Origin: Chitinibacter bivalviorum | GTDB taxonomy: Bacteria > Pseudomonadota > Gammaproteobacteria > Burkholderiales > Chitinibacteraceae | Assembly: GCF_013403565.1 (NCBI RefSeq) | Contig: NZ_CP058628.1 | Span: forward strand, 1 to 42,950 | DNA: 42,950 nucleotides | Reading direction: 5' to 3' | In this document: positions 23,774 to 33,696 of the stretch, in pieces | Layout of the letters: every line of letters starts with the position of its first letter | Position numbering within the stretch: the first letter of the stretch is position 1 | Made by a program: the position numbers and the translations under genes | The notes under the pieces: generated by a model | Database searches by the model: none | What the model saw: the letters and a program-made list of their open reading frames with translations, nothing else | Told to the model about the DNA's origin: nothing

Positions 23774-24340
23774 ATGGCACTGATCGGCTATGCGCGGGTA
23801 TCGACGGCGGAACAGGACACCGCCTTGCAGACGGATGCGCTACGCAAGGCAGGCTGCGAGCGCGTTTTCGAGGACACGGCTTCCGGGGCCAAGGCCGACC
23901 GCCCCGGCTTGGCTGATGCGCTGGCCTACCTGCGCGACGGCGACGTGCTGGCCGTCTGGCGGCTGGATCGGCTCGGGCGCTCTATGCCGCACCTAATCGA
24001 AACGATAGGCGCGCTGGAAGCGCGAGGCGTCGGCTTCCGTTCTCTGACGGAAGCCATCGACACCACCACGCCAGGCGGGCGGCTCATCTTCCACGTGTTC
24101 GGCGCGCTGGGCCAGTTCGAGCGCGACTTGATCCGCGAGCGCACCAAGGCCGGGTTGACTGCCGCCGCCGCTCGTGGGAGGAAGGGCGGGCGAAAGCCGG
24201 TTGTCACCGCCGACAAGTTGCAGCGAGCGCGGGAGCACATCGCCAACGGGCTTAATGTCCGAGAGGCCGCTACACGGCTCAAGGTGAGCAAGACGGCCCT
24301 GTACACCGCGCTGCAATCCACCAGTGCAGCCGACTCCTGA
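23774..24340 (+). CDS. Serine resolvase, E4
   Basis: Identical to 10272-10838. Here it faces the oriV remnant. Confidence 0.9.
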   Translation: MALIGYARVSTAEQDTALQTDALRKAGCERVFEDTASGAKADRPGLADALAYLRDGDVLAVWRLDRLGRSMPHLIETIGALEARGVGFRSLTEAIDTTTPGGRLIFHVFGALGQFERDLIRERTKAGLTAAAARGRKGGRKPVVTADKLQRAREHIANGLNVREAATRLKVSKTALYTALQSTSAADS

Positions 24341-24371
24341 TATTCCGTGCAGTCGTCTTCTGAAAATGACA

Positions 24372-24847
24372 CGCTGGAAGCCCCGTAGCGACGCGGAGAG
24401 GGGCGAGACAAGCCAAGGGCGCAGGCTCGATGCGCAGCACGACATAGCCGGTTCTCGCAAGGACGAGAATTTCCCTGCGGTGCCCCTCAAGTGTCAATGA
24501 AAGTTTCCAACGCGAGCCATTCGCGAGAGCCTTGAGTCCACGCTAGATCTATCTCATCTGCGCAAGGCAGAACGTGAAGACGGCCGCCCTGGACCTCGCC
24601 CGCGAGCGCCAGGCGCACGAGGCCGGCGCGCGGACCCGCGCCACGGCCCACGAGCGGACGCCGCAGCAGGAGCGCCAGAAGGCCGCCAGAGAGGCCGAGC
24701 GCGGCCGTGAGGCTTGGACGCTAGGGCAGGGCATGAAAAAGCCCGTAGCGGGCTGCTACGGGCGTCTGACGCGGTGGAAAGGGGGAGGGGATGTTGTCTA
24801 CATGGCTCTGCTGTAGTGAGTGGGTTGCGCTCCGGCAGCGGTCCTGA
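24372..24847 (-). other. Truncated RK2-type oriV region, inverted copy
   Basis: Reverse complement of 14017-14492. The single iteron is at 24481-24497 and the terminator hairpin at 24736-24763. Confidence 0.8.
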
Positions 24848-25498
24848 TCAATCGTCACCCTTTCTCGGTCCTTCAACGTTCCTGACAACGAGCCTCCTTT
24901 TCGCCAATCCATCGACAATCACCGCGAGTCCCTGCTCGAACGCTGCGTCCGGACCGGCTTCGTCGAAGGCGTCTATCGCGGCCCGCAACAGCGGCGAGAG
25001 CGGAGCCTGTTCAACGGTGCCGCCGCGCTCGCCGGCATCGCTGTCGCCGGCCTGCTCCTCAAGCACGGCCCCAACAGTGAAGTAGCTGATTGTCATCAGC
25101 GCATTGACGGCGTCCCCGGCCGAAAAACCCGCCTCGCAGAGGAAGCGAAGCTGCGCGTCGGCCGTTTCCATCTGCGGTGCGCCCGGTCGCGTGCCGGCAT
25201 GGATGCGCGCGCCATCGCGGTAGGCGAGCAGCGCCTGCCTGAAGCTGCGGGCATTCCCGATCAGAAATGAGCGCCAGTCGTCGTCGGCTCTCGGCACCGA
25301 ATGCGTATGATTCTCCGCCAGCATGGCTTCGGCCAGTGCGTCGAGCAGCGCCCGCTTGTTCCTGAAGTGCCAGTAAAGCGCCGGCTGCTGAACCCCCAAC
25401 CGTTCCGCCAGTTTGCGTGTCGTCAGACCGTCTACGCCGACCTCGTTCAACAGGTCCAGGGCGGCACGGATCACTGTATTCGGCTGCAACTTTGTCAT
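24848..25498 (-). CDS. tetR: TetR(A), inverted copy
   Basis: Identical protein to 13366-14016. Operators lie at 25509-25521 and 25541-25553. Confidence 0.96.
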   Translation of the reverse strand: MTKLQPNTVIRAALDLLNEVGVDGLTTRKLAERLGVQQPALYWHFRNKRALLDALAEAMLAENHTHSVPRADDDWRSFLIGNARSFRQALLAYRDGARIHAGTRPGAPQMETADAQLRFLCEAGFSAGDAVNALMTISYFTVGAVLEEQAGDSDAGERGGTVEQAPLSPLLRAAIDAFDEAGPDAAFEQGLAVIVDGLAKRRLVVRNVEGPRKGDD

Positions 25499-25508
25499 GC
25501 TTGACAAT

Positions 25509-25553
25509 TTATCACTGATAAACATAATATGTCCACCAACTTATCAGTGATAA
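25509..25553. promoter_or_regulatory. tet operators 1 and 2, inverted copy
   Basis: The two 13-bp TetR sites between the divergent tetR and tetA genes. Confidence 0.88.
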
Positions 25554-25603
25554 AGAATCCGCGCGTTCAATCGGACCAGCGGAGGCTGGTCCGGAGGCCA
25601 GAC

Positions 25604-26803
25604 GTGAAACCCAACAGACCCCTGATCGTAATTCTGAGCACTGTCGCGCTCGACGCTGTCGGCATCGGCCTGATTATGCCGGTGCTGCCGGGCCTCCTGC
25701 GCGATCTGGTTCACTCGAACGACGTCACCGCCCACTATGGCATTCTGCTGGCGCTGTATGCGTTGATGCAATTTGCCTGCGCACCTGTGCTGGGCGCGCT
25801 GTCGGATCGTTTCGGGCGGCGGCCGGTCTTGCTCGTCTCGCTGGCCGGCGCTGCTGTCGACTACGCCATCATGGCGACGGCGCCTTTCCTTTGGGTTCTC
25901 TATATCGGGCGGATCGTGGCCGGCATCACCGGGGCGACTGGGGCGGTAGCCGGCGCTTATATTGCCGATATCACTGATGGCGATGAGCGCGCGCGGCACT
26001 TCGGCTTCATGAGCGCCTGTTTCGGGTTCGGGATGGTCGCGGGACCTGTGCTCGGTGGGCTGATGGGCGGTTTCTCCCCCCACGCTCCGTTCTTCGCCGC
26101 GGCAGCCTTGAACGGCCTCAATTTCCTGACGGGCTGTTTCCTTTTGCCGGAGTCGCACAAAGGCGAACGCCGGCCGTTACGCCGGGAGGCTCTCAACCCG
26201 CTCGCTTCGTTCCGGTGGGCCCGGGGCATGACCGTCGTCGCCGCCCTGATGGCGGTCTTCTTCATCATGCAACTTGTCGGACAGGTGCCGGCCGCGCTTT
26301 GGGTCATTTTCGGCGAGGATCGCTTTCACTGGGACGCGACCACGATCGGCATTTCGCTTGCCGCATTTGGCATTCTGCATTCACTCGCCCAGGCAATGAT
26401 CACCGGCCCTGTAGCCGCCCGGCTCGGCGAAAGGCGGGCACTCATGCTCGGAATGATTGCCGACGGCACAGGCTACATCCTGCTTGCCTTCGCGACACGG
26501 GGATGGATGGCGTTCCCGATCATGGTCCTGCTTGCTTCGGGTGGCATCGGAATGCCGGCGCTGCAAGCAATGTTGTCCAGGCAGGTGGATGAGGAACGTC
26601 AGGGGCAGCTGCAAGGCTCACTGGCGGCGCTCACCAGCCTGACCTCGATCGTCGGACCCCTCCTCTTCACGGCGATCTATGCGGCTTCTATAACAACGTG
26701 GAACGGGTGGGCATGGATTGCAGGCGCTGCCCTCTACTTGCTCTGCCTGCCGGCGCTGCGTCGCGGGCTTTGGAGCGGCGCAGGGCAACGAGCCGATCGC
26801 TGA
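25604..26803 (+). CDS. tetA: TetA(A), inverted copy
   Basis: Identical to 12061-13260, with the same GTG start and GGAGG. Confidence 0.97.
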   Translation: MKPNRPLIVILSTVALDAVGIGLIMPVLPGLLRDLVHSNDVTAHYGILLALYALMQFACAPVLGALSDRFGRRPVLLVSLAGAAVDYAIMATAPFLWVLYIGRIVAGITGATGAVAGAYIADITDGDERARHFGFMSACFGFGMVAGPVLGGLMGGFSPHAPFFAAAALNGLNFLTGCFLLPESHKGERRPLRREALNPLASFRWARGMTVVAALMAVFFIMQLVGQVPAALWVIFGEDRFHWDATTIGISLAAFGILHSLAQAMITGPVAARLGERRALMLGMIADGTGYILLAFATRGWMAFPIMVLLASGGIGMPALQAMLSRQVDEERQGQLQGSLAALTSLTSIVGPLLFTAIYAASITTWNGWAWIAGAALYLLCLPALRRGLWSGAGQRADR

Positions 26804-27210
26804 TAGAGGTTTATAGCGGCTTCGTTCCCTTCCGCAACCGTCAGCATGATCTGCTCCACATGCTCGCGGCCATAGTCTATCACCGCCCGCAGCAGCATAC
26901 CGGCGACCCCTCGGCCTCGCTGTTCGGGCTCCACGAAAACGCCGGACAGATGCGCCTTGTGAGCGTCCTTGGGGCCGTCCTCCTGTTTGAAGACCGACAG
27001 CCCAATGATCTCGCCGTCGATGTAGGCGCCGAATGCCACGGCATCTCGCAACCGTTCAGCGAACGCCTCCATGGGCTTTTTCTCCTCGTGCTCGTAAACG
27101 GACCCGAACATCTCTGGAGCTTTCTTCAGGGCCGACAATCGGATCTCGCGGAAATCCTGCACGTCGGCCGCTCCAAGCCGTCGAATCTGAGCCTTAATCA
27201 CAATTGTCAA
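26734..27210 (-). pseudogene. GNAT acetyltransferase, 3'-truncated, inverted copy
   Basis: Identical to 11654-12130. It overlaps the tetA 3' end. Confidence 0.75.
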
Positions 27211-27275
27211 TTTTAATCCTCTGTTTATCGGCAGTTCGTAGAGCGCGCCGTGCGTCCCGAGCGATACTGAGCGAA

Positions 27276-27342
27276 GCAAGTGCGTCGAGCAGTGCCCGCT
27301 TGTTCCTGAAATGCCAGTAAAGCGCTGGCTGCTGAACCCCCA
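27276..27342 (-). pseudogene. tetR fragment, inverted copy
   Basis: Identical to 11522-11588. Confidence 0.8.
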
Positions 27343-27365
27343 GCCGGAACTGACCCCACAAGGCC

Positions 27366-28019
27366 CTAGCGTTTGCAATGCACCAGGTCATCATTGACCC
27401 AGGCGTGTTCCACCAGGCCGCTGCCTCGCAACTCTTCGCAGGCTTCGCCGACCTGCTCGCGCCACTTCTTCACGCGGGTGGAATCCGATCCGCACATGAG
27501 GCGGAAGGTTTCCAGCTTGAGCGGGTACGGCTCCCGGTGCGAGCTGAAATAGTCGAACATCCGTCGGGCCGTCGGCGACAGCTTGCGGTACTTCTCCCAT
27601 ATGAATTTCGTGTAGTGGTCGCCAGCAAACAGCACGACGATTTCCTCGTCGATCAGGACCTGGCAACGGGACGTTTTCTTGCCACGGTCCAGGACGCGGA
27701 AGCGGTGCAGCAGCGACACCGATTCCAGGTGCCCAACGCGGTCGGACGTGAAGCCCATCGCCGTCGCCTGTAGGCGCGACAGGCATTCCTCGGCCTTCGT
27801 GTAATACCGGCCATTGATCGACCAGCCCAGGTCCTGGCAAAGCTCGTAGAACGTGAAGGTGATCGGCTCGCCGATAGGGGTGCGCTTCGCGTACTCCAAC
27901 ACCTGCTGCCACACCAGTTCGTCATCGTCGGCCCGCAGCTCGACGCCGGTGTAGGTGATCTTCACGTCCTTGTTGACGTGGAAAATGACCTTGTTGTCAT
28001 TTTCAGAAGACGACTGCAC
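27366..28019 (-). pseudogene. trfA: TrfA, 5'-truncated, inverted copy
   Basis: Identical to 10845-11498, again fused to the resolvase end of an E copy. Confidence 0.88.
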
Positions 28020-28025
28020 GGAATA

Positions 28026-28592
28026 TCAGGAGTCGGCTGCACTGGTGGATTGCAGCGCGGTGTACAGGGCCGTCTTGCTCACCTTGAGCCGTGTAGCGGC
28101 CTCTCGGACATTAAGCCCGTTGGCGATGTGCTCCCGCGCTCGCTGCAACTTGTCGGCGGTGACAACCGGCTTTCGCCCGCCCTTCCTCCCACGAGCGGCG
28201 GCGGCAGTCAACCCGGCCTTGGTGCGCTCGCGGATCAAGTCGCGCTCGAACTGGCCCAGCGCGCCGAACACGTGGAAGATGAGCCGCCCGCCTGGCGTGG
28301 TGGTGTCGATGGCTTCCGTCAGAGAACGGAAGCCGACGCCTCGCGCTTCCAGCGCGCCTATCGTTTCGATTAGGTGCGGCATAGAGCGCCCGAGCCGATC
28401 CAGCCGCCAGACGGCCAGCACGTCGCCGTCGCGCAGGTAGGCCAGCGCATCAGCCAAGCCGGGGCGGTCGGCCTTGGCCCCGGAAGCCGTGTCCTCGAAA
28501 ACGCGCTCGCAGCCTGCCTTGCGTAGCGCATCCGTCTGCAAGGCGGTGTCCTGTTCCGCCGTCGATACCCGCGCATAGCCGATCAGTGCCAT
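28026..28592 (-). CDS. Serine resolvase, E5
   Basis: Identical to 991-1557. Confidence 0.9.
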   Translation of the reverse strand: MALIGYARVSTAEQDTALQTDALRKAGCERVFEDTASGAKADRPGLADALAYLRDGDVLAVWRLDRLGRSMPHLIETIGALEARGVGFRSLTEAIDTTTPGGRLIFHVFGALGQFERDLIRERTKAGLTAAAARGRKGGRKPVVTADKLQRAREHIANGLNVREAATRLKVSKTALYTALQSTSAADS

Positions 28593-28720
28593 TTGCCGCC
28601 TCTCTTGTCCGTCATTCCGTCCGCCTATCTTAATGTCCGACAACCCGTTGTGCAATAACTTTGCTGGACAGTGTCCGGCATGGCCGACTAATGATCGTTT
28701 GGCGGACAAGGCGACTGGCA

Positions 28721-28918
28721 TCAGCCGAACAGCTCGCTATGGGAGCCAAGCCGCGCCAGTCGCAGGGTGTCGGCGTCGGACTTGCGGTAGATCAGCAGCA
28801 GGTCGGGCTTGATGTGGCATTCGCGGTAGCCCGCCCAATCGCCGGAAAGATCGTGGTCGCGGTATCGCACATCCAGGGGCTGATCGGTCGCCAGCGCGAC
28901 CAGAACCGGCTTGAGGTC
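28721..28918 (-). pseudogene. YafQ/RelE-type toxin remnant, E5
   Basis: Identical to 1686-1883. Confidence 0.78.
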
Positions 28919-29054
28919 ATCATTCGTGCAGCGGACTCCTGATACTGTTCGTTCAATAGACGACTGCACAACAGCCTTCAAACCGCGTTGTCTGGTGCAG
29001 TCGTCTTCTGAAAATGACAACAGCCCCCACGCCCTGCTGGGCTGGGGGAAAGTC

Positions 29055-31217
29055 TCAACGGATCATGCCGGGGCCGTCCCGGTCGCGGCTGCGCTGTGCT
29101 TGCCGCTCTCGCTCCTGCTCCTGCTCCTGCCGGTGGGCCTGCACCTCTGGCGCTGCCCACGCATTGGCCGCCGTGCGCCGGGCGTAGTCCTCGACGTGGC
29201 CCGCCTTGCGGCTCTCAACGTGCGGGGAGCATTCCAGGATGCCCTTCTCGATGTCCTGCGCCGTGAAGCGCCCGGATTTCGCCATGTCCGTGGCAATCAT
29301 CCAGTCCAGCCGGGAGAAGTCGGCTTCCTTGCCGTACCGCTGCATCAGGCGCTGCGCCTGCCGCTGGTACTCCTTCACCGGGTCGTATTGCGAGCCATAG
29401 CCGCCCGGCTTGGCCGTTTCCAGCGCCTCTAGGCGCTTTTCCCGCTCTTGCTGGGCCGCTGCCCTGTCTAGGTGCTGCTCGATGCGTTCTAGGTACGATG
29501 GCGCGGATCTGGCGGCCTTGCCGGGGCAGTCGTGGGCCAGTACGTAGGGCTGGCGACCGTCACGGGCGTGCTGCGGCTTCTGGTTGGTGAAGCCTGCCAG
29601 CCGCCCATAGTGGCGACTGTCGCCGCCGTACTGCTTCGCCAGCCCCTGCGCCGCGATGCGCCGCACGTCTGCGGATAACGGTTTATCCGACAGCTTGACC
29701 CACGCCTGATAGTTGCCGGGGCTGGTTTCGATGGTCGCAGCGGGGGCGAATCCTTCCGCCTTCATGCGCTCCAGAGCCTGCGGCTTGAGGTCATCGACCA
29801 GCACTAGGCCATGCTCGCCAGCCGGGCGGATATACACGTCGTTGCCTTTGGCGTTCATCCGCTTGAGCCACGCGGCGGACTGCTCCAGCTCGGCGCGGCT
29901 CCATTCCCGGTTCATCATCTGGCCGGTCTTAGCCTCCCGGATGCCCACCTCGAAGCGCGGCACGTCCAGCGCCGTCACCTGCCTCTGGATGGCTTCAAGG
30001 CTTCGATCACGGCGGGTTTCAGGTACTCCGCCACCGCTTGCGCGTCCAGCATGTTCTGCACCTTGGGCGGGGCCAGCCAAAGCCAAAAGCCGCTCACGAG
30101 CGCCGCCGTAACCAACCCCGTTACCACGGCTAGGCCGTAGTGCCTCCACTCCATCCGCTGCCCGGCTTGGTTCAGGCTCTCGGCGGCTTGGCTCGCTGCA
30201 GCTACCGCGTCCTTGTAGCCCTTCACCGACTCCGATAGCTGGCGCGTGAACGTCTCGCCCTGCTCCCGGCTCTTGCGGTCGATCTCGGCCAGCGTCTGCC
30301 GGGTCTCGTCGGCCAGCGCCGCCATTGCTTGGGCCAGCGGCTCCAGCGTCGCGGCCAAGTCCTCCGCGCTCTGGTGCTTGGCCTGCCTCACTGTCTCGAT
30401 CTGGCTCGCCAAACGCTCTAGCCGCGTCTCGTTCGATGCTGCGGCGGACTGCCGCAAAGTCTCTGTCTTGCTCATAGCTGATGCCCCTTTTCTGGATGCC
30501 TGCGGCGGTGTAGCCCTTCCCTAAGTCGCTGCCCTTCATGGTCACGCCGTCCAGCCGGTACGACAGACCGGACAGCTTCGCGCCGTTGAGCTGGGCCACC
30601 GGCACCACCTCCACGCCTGCCGCCTCCAGTCGCTCCTGGTACTCGCTGAAGCTGCGGCAATCCCTGGCGCACGCGTCACAAATCTGCTGGAGCTGCTGCC
30701 GGGCGCTGGGCTGGCCGGTGCGGGCGTGCTGCTCGATCTCGCCCTTGGTCGGCGCTTTGCGCTCGGCCTCGATGCTCGGGGCCACCCGTTGCAGGCCGTA
30801 ATCCCGTTCGATCTCTCGCATGATGGTTTCCTGCCGCTTGTAGTCCTGCCCGTCGCTGACCACCTCGCCGGCGTGGGTGATGCGGTTCGCCAAGATGTGG
30901 ATGTGCTCGTGCTCGGTGTCGGTGTGCCGGGTGATGACGAACTGGTTGTCCTTGAAGCCCATCCCGCGCAAATAACGCTGCCCGACTTCCCGCCACTGCT
31001 CATCCGTAAGCTTTTCGCCGGGGGCGGCGGATAGCGAAACATGCATAACTGCCTTGCCCAAGTTCGGGCGAAGCTTGCGAATCTCGCCAAATTCTGCGGC
31101 GAGTTCTCGCGGGTTTTGCCCGGCCATGTTGCTATCAATGACGCGGCCCTTCTCTTTCGTGAGGTCGTATTCCAGCGCCCCACGGAAGCCGCGGCCCTTG
31201 ACCATCTTGGCAATCAT
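29055..31217 (-). CDS. mobA: MobA relaxase-primase, copy 3
   Basis: Identical to 2020-4182. Confidence 0.9.
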   Translation of the reverse strand: MIAKMVKGRGFRGALEYDLTKEKGRVIDSNMAGQNPRELAAEFGEIRKLRPNLGKAVMHVSLSAAPGEKLTDEQWREVGQRYLRGMGFKDNQFVITRHTDTEHEHIHILANRITHAGEVVSDGQDYKRQETIMREIERDYGLQRVAPSIEAERKAPTKGEIEQHARTGQPSARQQLQQICDACARDCRSFSEYQERLEAAGVEVVPVAQLNGAKLSGLSYRLDGVTMKGSDLGKGYTAAGIQKRGISYEQDRDFAAVRRSIERDAARAFGEPDRDSEAGQAPERGGLGRDAGAAGPSNGGAGRRDPADAGRDRPQEPGAGRDVHAPAIGVGEGLQGRGSCSEPSRREPEPSRAADGVEALRPSRGNGVGYGGARERLLALAGPAQGAEHAGRASGGGVPETRRDRSLEAIQRQVTALDVPRFEVGIREAKTGQMMNREWSRAELEQSAAWLKRMNAKGNDVYIRPAGEHGLVLVDDLKPQALERMKAEGFAPAATIETSPGNYQAWVKLSDKPLSADVRRIAAQGLAKQYGGDSRHYGRLAGFTNQKPQHARDGRQPYVLAHDCPGKAARSAPSYLERIEQHLDRAAAQQEREKRLEALETAKPGGYGSQYDPVKEYQRQAQRLMQRYGKEADFSRLDWMIATDMAKSGRFTAQDIEKGILECSPHVESRKAGHVEDYARRTAANAWAAPEVQAHRQEQEQERERQAQRSRDRDGPGMIR
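29975..30475 (-). CDS. mobB: MobB-like protein, copy 3
   Basis: Identical to 2940-3440. Confidence 0.75.
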   Translation of the reverse strand: MSKTETLRQSAAASNETRLERLASQIETVRQAKHQSAEDLAATLEPLAQAMAALADETRQTLAEIDRKSREQGETFTRQLSESVKGYKDAVAAASQAAESLNQAGQRMEWRHYGLAVVTGLVTAALVSGFWLWLAPPKVQNMLDAQAVAEYLKPAVIEALKPSRGR

Positions 31218-31600
31218 TCGCCGCCACCCGCGCCAATGAGGGCCAGCCGAAGCCGCCCGACTTCACCGGCCAGCCGCTGCAAAAGCGCGTCGGCAACGGT
31301 GACGGGGCGGCCTTCGTTCGCCAGCCGGGTTAGCTGGTTGAGGTTGGCCGCGAGTCTCGCCAGTTCGGCGTACTGCTCGCGGTTGATGGGCGGGACTGGT
31401 GGCGACGGTAGGCGTCGGGATAGCGCCGCTTCCCGCAGCCACTGTGCCGGGGTCATGCCCATCTGATCGGCCTTGGCCCGGAGTGCGGCGTATTCCTCCG
31501 CCGACACCCGGACGCCAATGGTCGAGGCGCGCACGGCGGAGGGGTCGCCCTTGGGGCGGCCTCCTCTGCCTTTGCGCGGTGGGGTTGTTTCTGCCGTCAT
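31214..31600 (-). CDS. mobC: MobC, copy 3
   Basis: Identical to 4179-4565. Confidence 0.85.
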   Translation of the reverse strand: MTAETTPPRKGRGGRPKGDPSAVRASTIGVRVSAEEYAALRAKADQMGMTPAQWLREAALSRRLPSPPVPPINREQYAELARLAANLNQLTRLANEGRPVTVADALLQRLAGEVGRLRLALIGAGGGE

Positions 31601-31745
31601 GAACGAGCCTCCAACGAGTGAATGCGGCGGGCGGTGCCGACCGAAGGGAGCGCCGCCGGGGTGCAGGGGCGCAGCCCATGCCAAGCCGTTTGAGCGAAGC
31701 GAAAACATGGCTTGCTTCTAACCAACTACGCCACCGATAACCACA

Positions 31746-32639
31746 TCATACGCCAGTCGATGCGGGGGGAAAAACGGCGGGGACAGGATCTGCCTTCCGC
31801 AGCGCCTCAAGCTGCCCGGCAAGTCGTGCGGCCTGCTCGCGGGCCTCTGCTGCCACCTTGCGAGCCTCGTCACGCTCGGCCTGCGCCTGCCGGGTTTCCT
31901 GCGCTGCTGCGGCGCGGGCGGTGTCGTGGGCCTGTGCAGCCTTGGCGGCCTGCTGCTCGATCTGCTCGGCGCGGGCCTCTGCGCGGCTCACACGGTCGGC
32001 GCACGCCTCCAGCTTGGCGGCCAGCACGGCGGCCTGTTGTTCGGCGGCGGTGCGGCCCTGCTGTGCCTCGGCCAATGCGGCGCGTAGGCGCACAAGCTCG
32101 GCGGCCTGCTCGCTCACGCGCTCGGCCTGCGCCTCGATCTTGTGCCGGGCGGTTGCCACCTCCAGCCGCGCAGACTCTGCCGCCTGCTGCTCGCGCTCGA
32201 TGCGCTGCTGCGCCTCGGCCAAGTCGGCGGCCTGCTGGGCGGCTTTGCCTGCCAGCGTGTCGCGCTCAGTGGTCAGCACGGCCACCTGCTCGGCCAGCTC
32301 GTCGCGTTCGTCTTCCAGCACCTCGCCAGCGGCGGCCAGTTCGGCGGCCTCCGCCTGCGCCTGCACCAGACGGCCCTCGATCTCGCCGCGTGCCCGCGAT
32401 GCGGCCCGCTCGATCTCGGCGGCAATGGCAGCGGTCAGCGCCTGCGGCAGTTCCGGCGCAGCGGCGGCGGCCACCGGGCGAGCCTCACGCCACGCGGCCA
32501 GATGCTTGTGGATGGTGTTCGGGCTGCCGGTGTCGCCCAACCGCTCCCGCACCGCCCGGATGGTCGGCTGCTGACCCTCGCCTGCCAGCGCATCAGCGAC
32601 GGCGGCGACCTGCTCAAAAGTGATGCCCTGACGTGCCAT
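31746..32639 (-). CDS. kfrA: KfrA-like protein, copy 3
   Basis: Identical to 4711-5604. The operator repeats lie at 32640-32715. Confidence 0.85.
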   Translation of the reverse strand: MARQGITFEQVAAVADALAGEGQQPTIRAVRERLGDTGSPNTIHKHLAAWREARPVAAAAAPELPQALTAAIAAEIERAASRARGEIEGRLVQAQAEAAELAAAGEVLEDERDELAEQVAVLTTERDTLAGKAAQQAADLAEAQQRIEREQQAAESARLEVATARHKIEAQAERVSEQAAELVRLRAALAEAQQGRTAAEQQAAVLAAKLEACADRVSRAEARAEQIEQQAAKAAQAHDTARAAAAQETRQAQAERDEARKVAAEAREQAARLAGQLEALRKADPVPAVFPPASTGV

Positions 32640-32715
32640 GATCGTTGCTCCTTTCGTACCGTATCGGTGTAAATCGTATCAATACAGATATGATACGCAA
32701 TACAGATACGATACG
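32640..32715 (-). promoter_or_regulatory. kfrA operator, copy 3
   Basis: The same pair of 18-bp repeats as at 5645-5680. Confidence 0.7.
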
Positions 32716-33154
32716 CAAGCGGTTTTCGTAACGTACCGCTGCCCGGTCGGCTGCTCGTTTTTGGTGAAACACCGTGCTGACGCCTCGCCTTCGGCTCGTT
32801 GTCGGCCAGCCGTCGAACGAAAAGCGGAGCTTTCCGCCCGCCGCCCGGCTCCGGCCAGAAACGGGCCTACAGCGCGTTTTGAGAAGGTAAGAAAGGGGGC
32901 AGGCAGGGCCACGTCGAGAAAACGCCGCCACGGGCCGCCTACTAGTGGAGAGGGGGTCAAGCGAACCGTGGAATAAAGGGGGTAGCCCGTAGGGGGGCAC
33001 CGTTGATGCCGCGAAAGTCGCTTGATGCCCTCGGAGCGCCCCAGCCTGAGCGAGTGGGGGCAGGACGAAGGGCGAAGACCGCCACCCTGCCCCCCGAGCC
33101 TCACGGCGGCGAGTGGCCCCCGGCAGGGCCGCCGGAGGCATCTTGCAAACACGA

Positions 33155-33454
33155 TCAAGGCGACAGCCGTTTGACCGCATCCACAAATGACAATCTGAAC
33201 AGGTGCATGGCCAGGTCGATGGCACCGCCGCCCTGCTCTTTCCGCGTGTCGTACCACTTCGGCCCGGTCGCCAGTAGCTCAACACCGCCGCCACCAATGG
33301 ACACATTCAGCCGCACCGTAGCCTTGTCCTTCACCGGCACAAAGCCAGGATCACGTTTCCAGTACAGGCCCAGCCGGTCTAGCGTTTCCTGCACCGTCAT
33401 TGCCCGCAACGAATCCAGCAGCGCGGGCGGAAAGGATCGACGGGCGCGACTCAT
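33155..33454 (-). CDS. Small primase-like protein, copy 3
   Basis: Identical to 6120-6419. Confidence 0.6.
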   Translation of the reverse strand: MSRARRSFPPALLDSLRAMTVQETLDRLGLYWKRDPGFVPVKDKATVRLNVSIGGGGVELLATGPKWYDTRKEQGGGAIDLAMHLFRLSFVDAVKRLSP

Positions 33455-33495
33455 GACAGCCACCCGAGGAACTGGACGAGGGGGCCGCGCCGTTC

Positions 33496-33696
33496 AGGCG
33501 CTATTCAAAGGCAGGCGCTATTCAAAGGCAGGCGCTATTCAAAGGCAGGCGCTATTCAAAGGCAGGCGCTATTCAAAGGCAGGCGCTATTCAAAGGCAGG
33601 CGCTATTCAAAGGCAGGCGCTATTCAAAGGCAGGCGCTATTCAAAGGCAGGCGCTATTCAAAGGCAGGCGCTATTCAAAGGCAGGCGCTACGCGCC
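33496..33696. repeat. 17-bp iteron array, 11 perfect units
   Basis: Eleven uninterrupted perfect units (33496-33682), then the partial unit. With no irregular units, this is the cleanest version of the array. Confidence 0.92.

Larger units (their letters stand above)
23347..24371 (+). mobile_element. E4 mini-element, junction to inverted T
   Basis: Same sequence and orientation as E2. Its right flank is CGCTG (the oriV end of T, reversed) instead of ACAAG (the trfA end). This is the junction where T changes orientation. Confidence 0.88.
24372..27994 (-). repeat. Module T, complete copy (inverted)
   Basis: The exact reverse complement of 10870-14492 (same 3,623-bp length), while the flanking B modules keep their orientation. 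Confidence 0.95.
27995..29019 (-). mobile_element. E5 mini-element
   Basis: Same orientation as E1 and E3, but the left flank is CTTGT (the trfA end of T, reversed) instead of CAGCG. The right flank ACAGC is unchanged. Confidence 0.88.
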
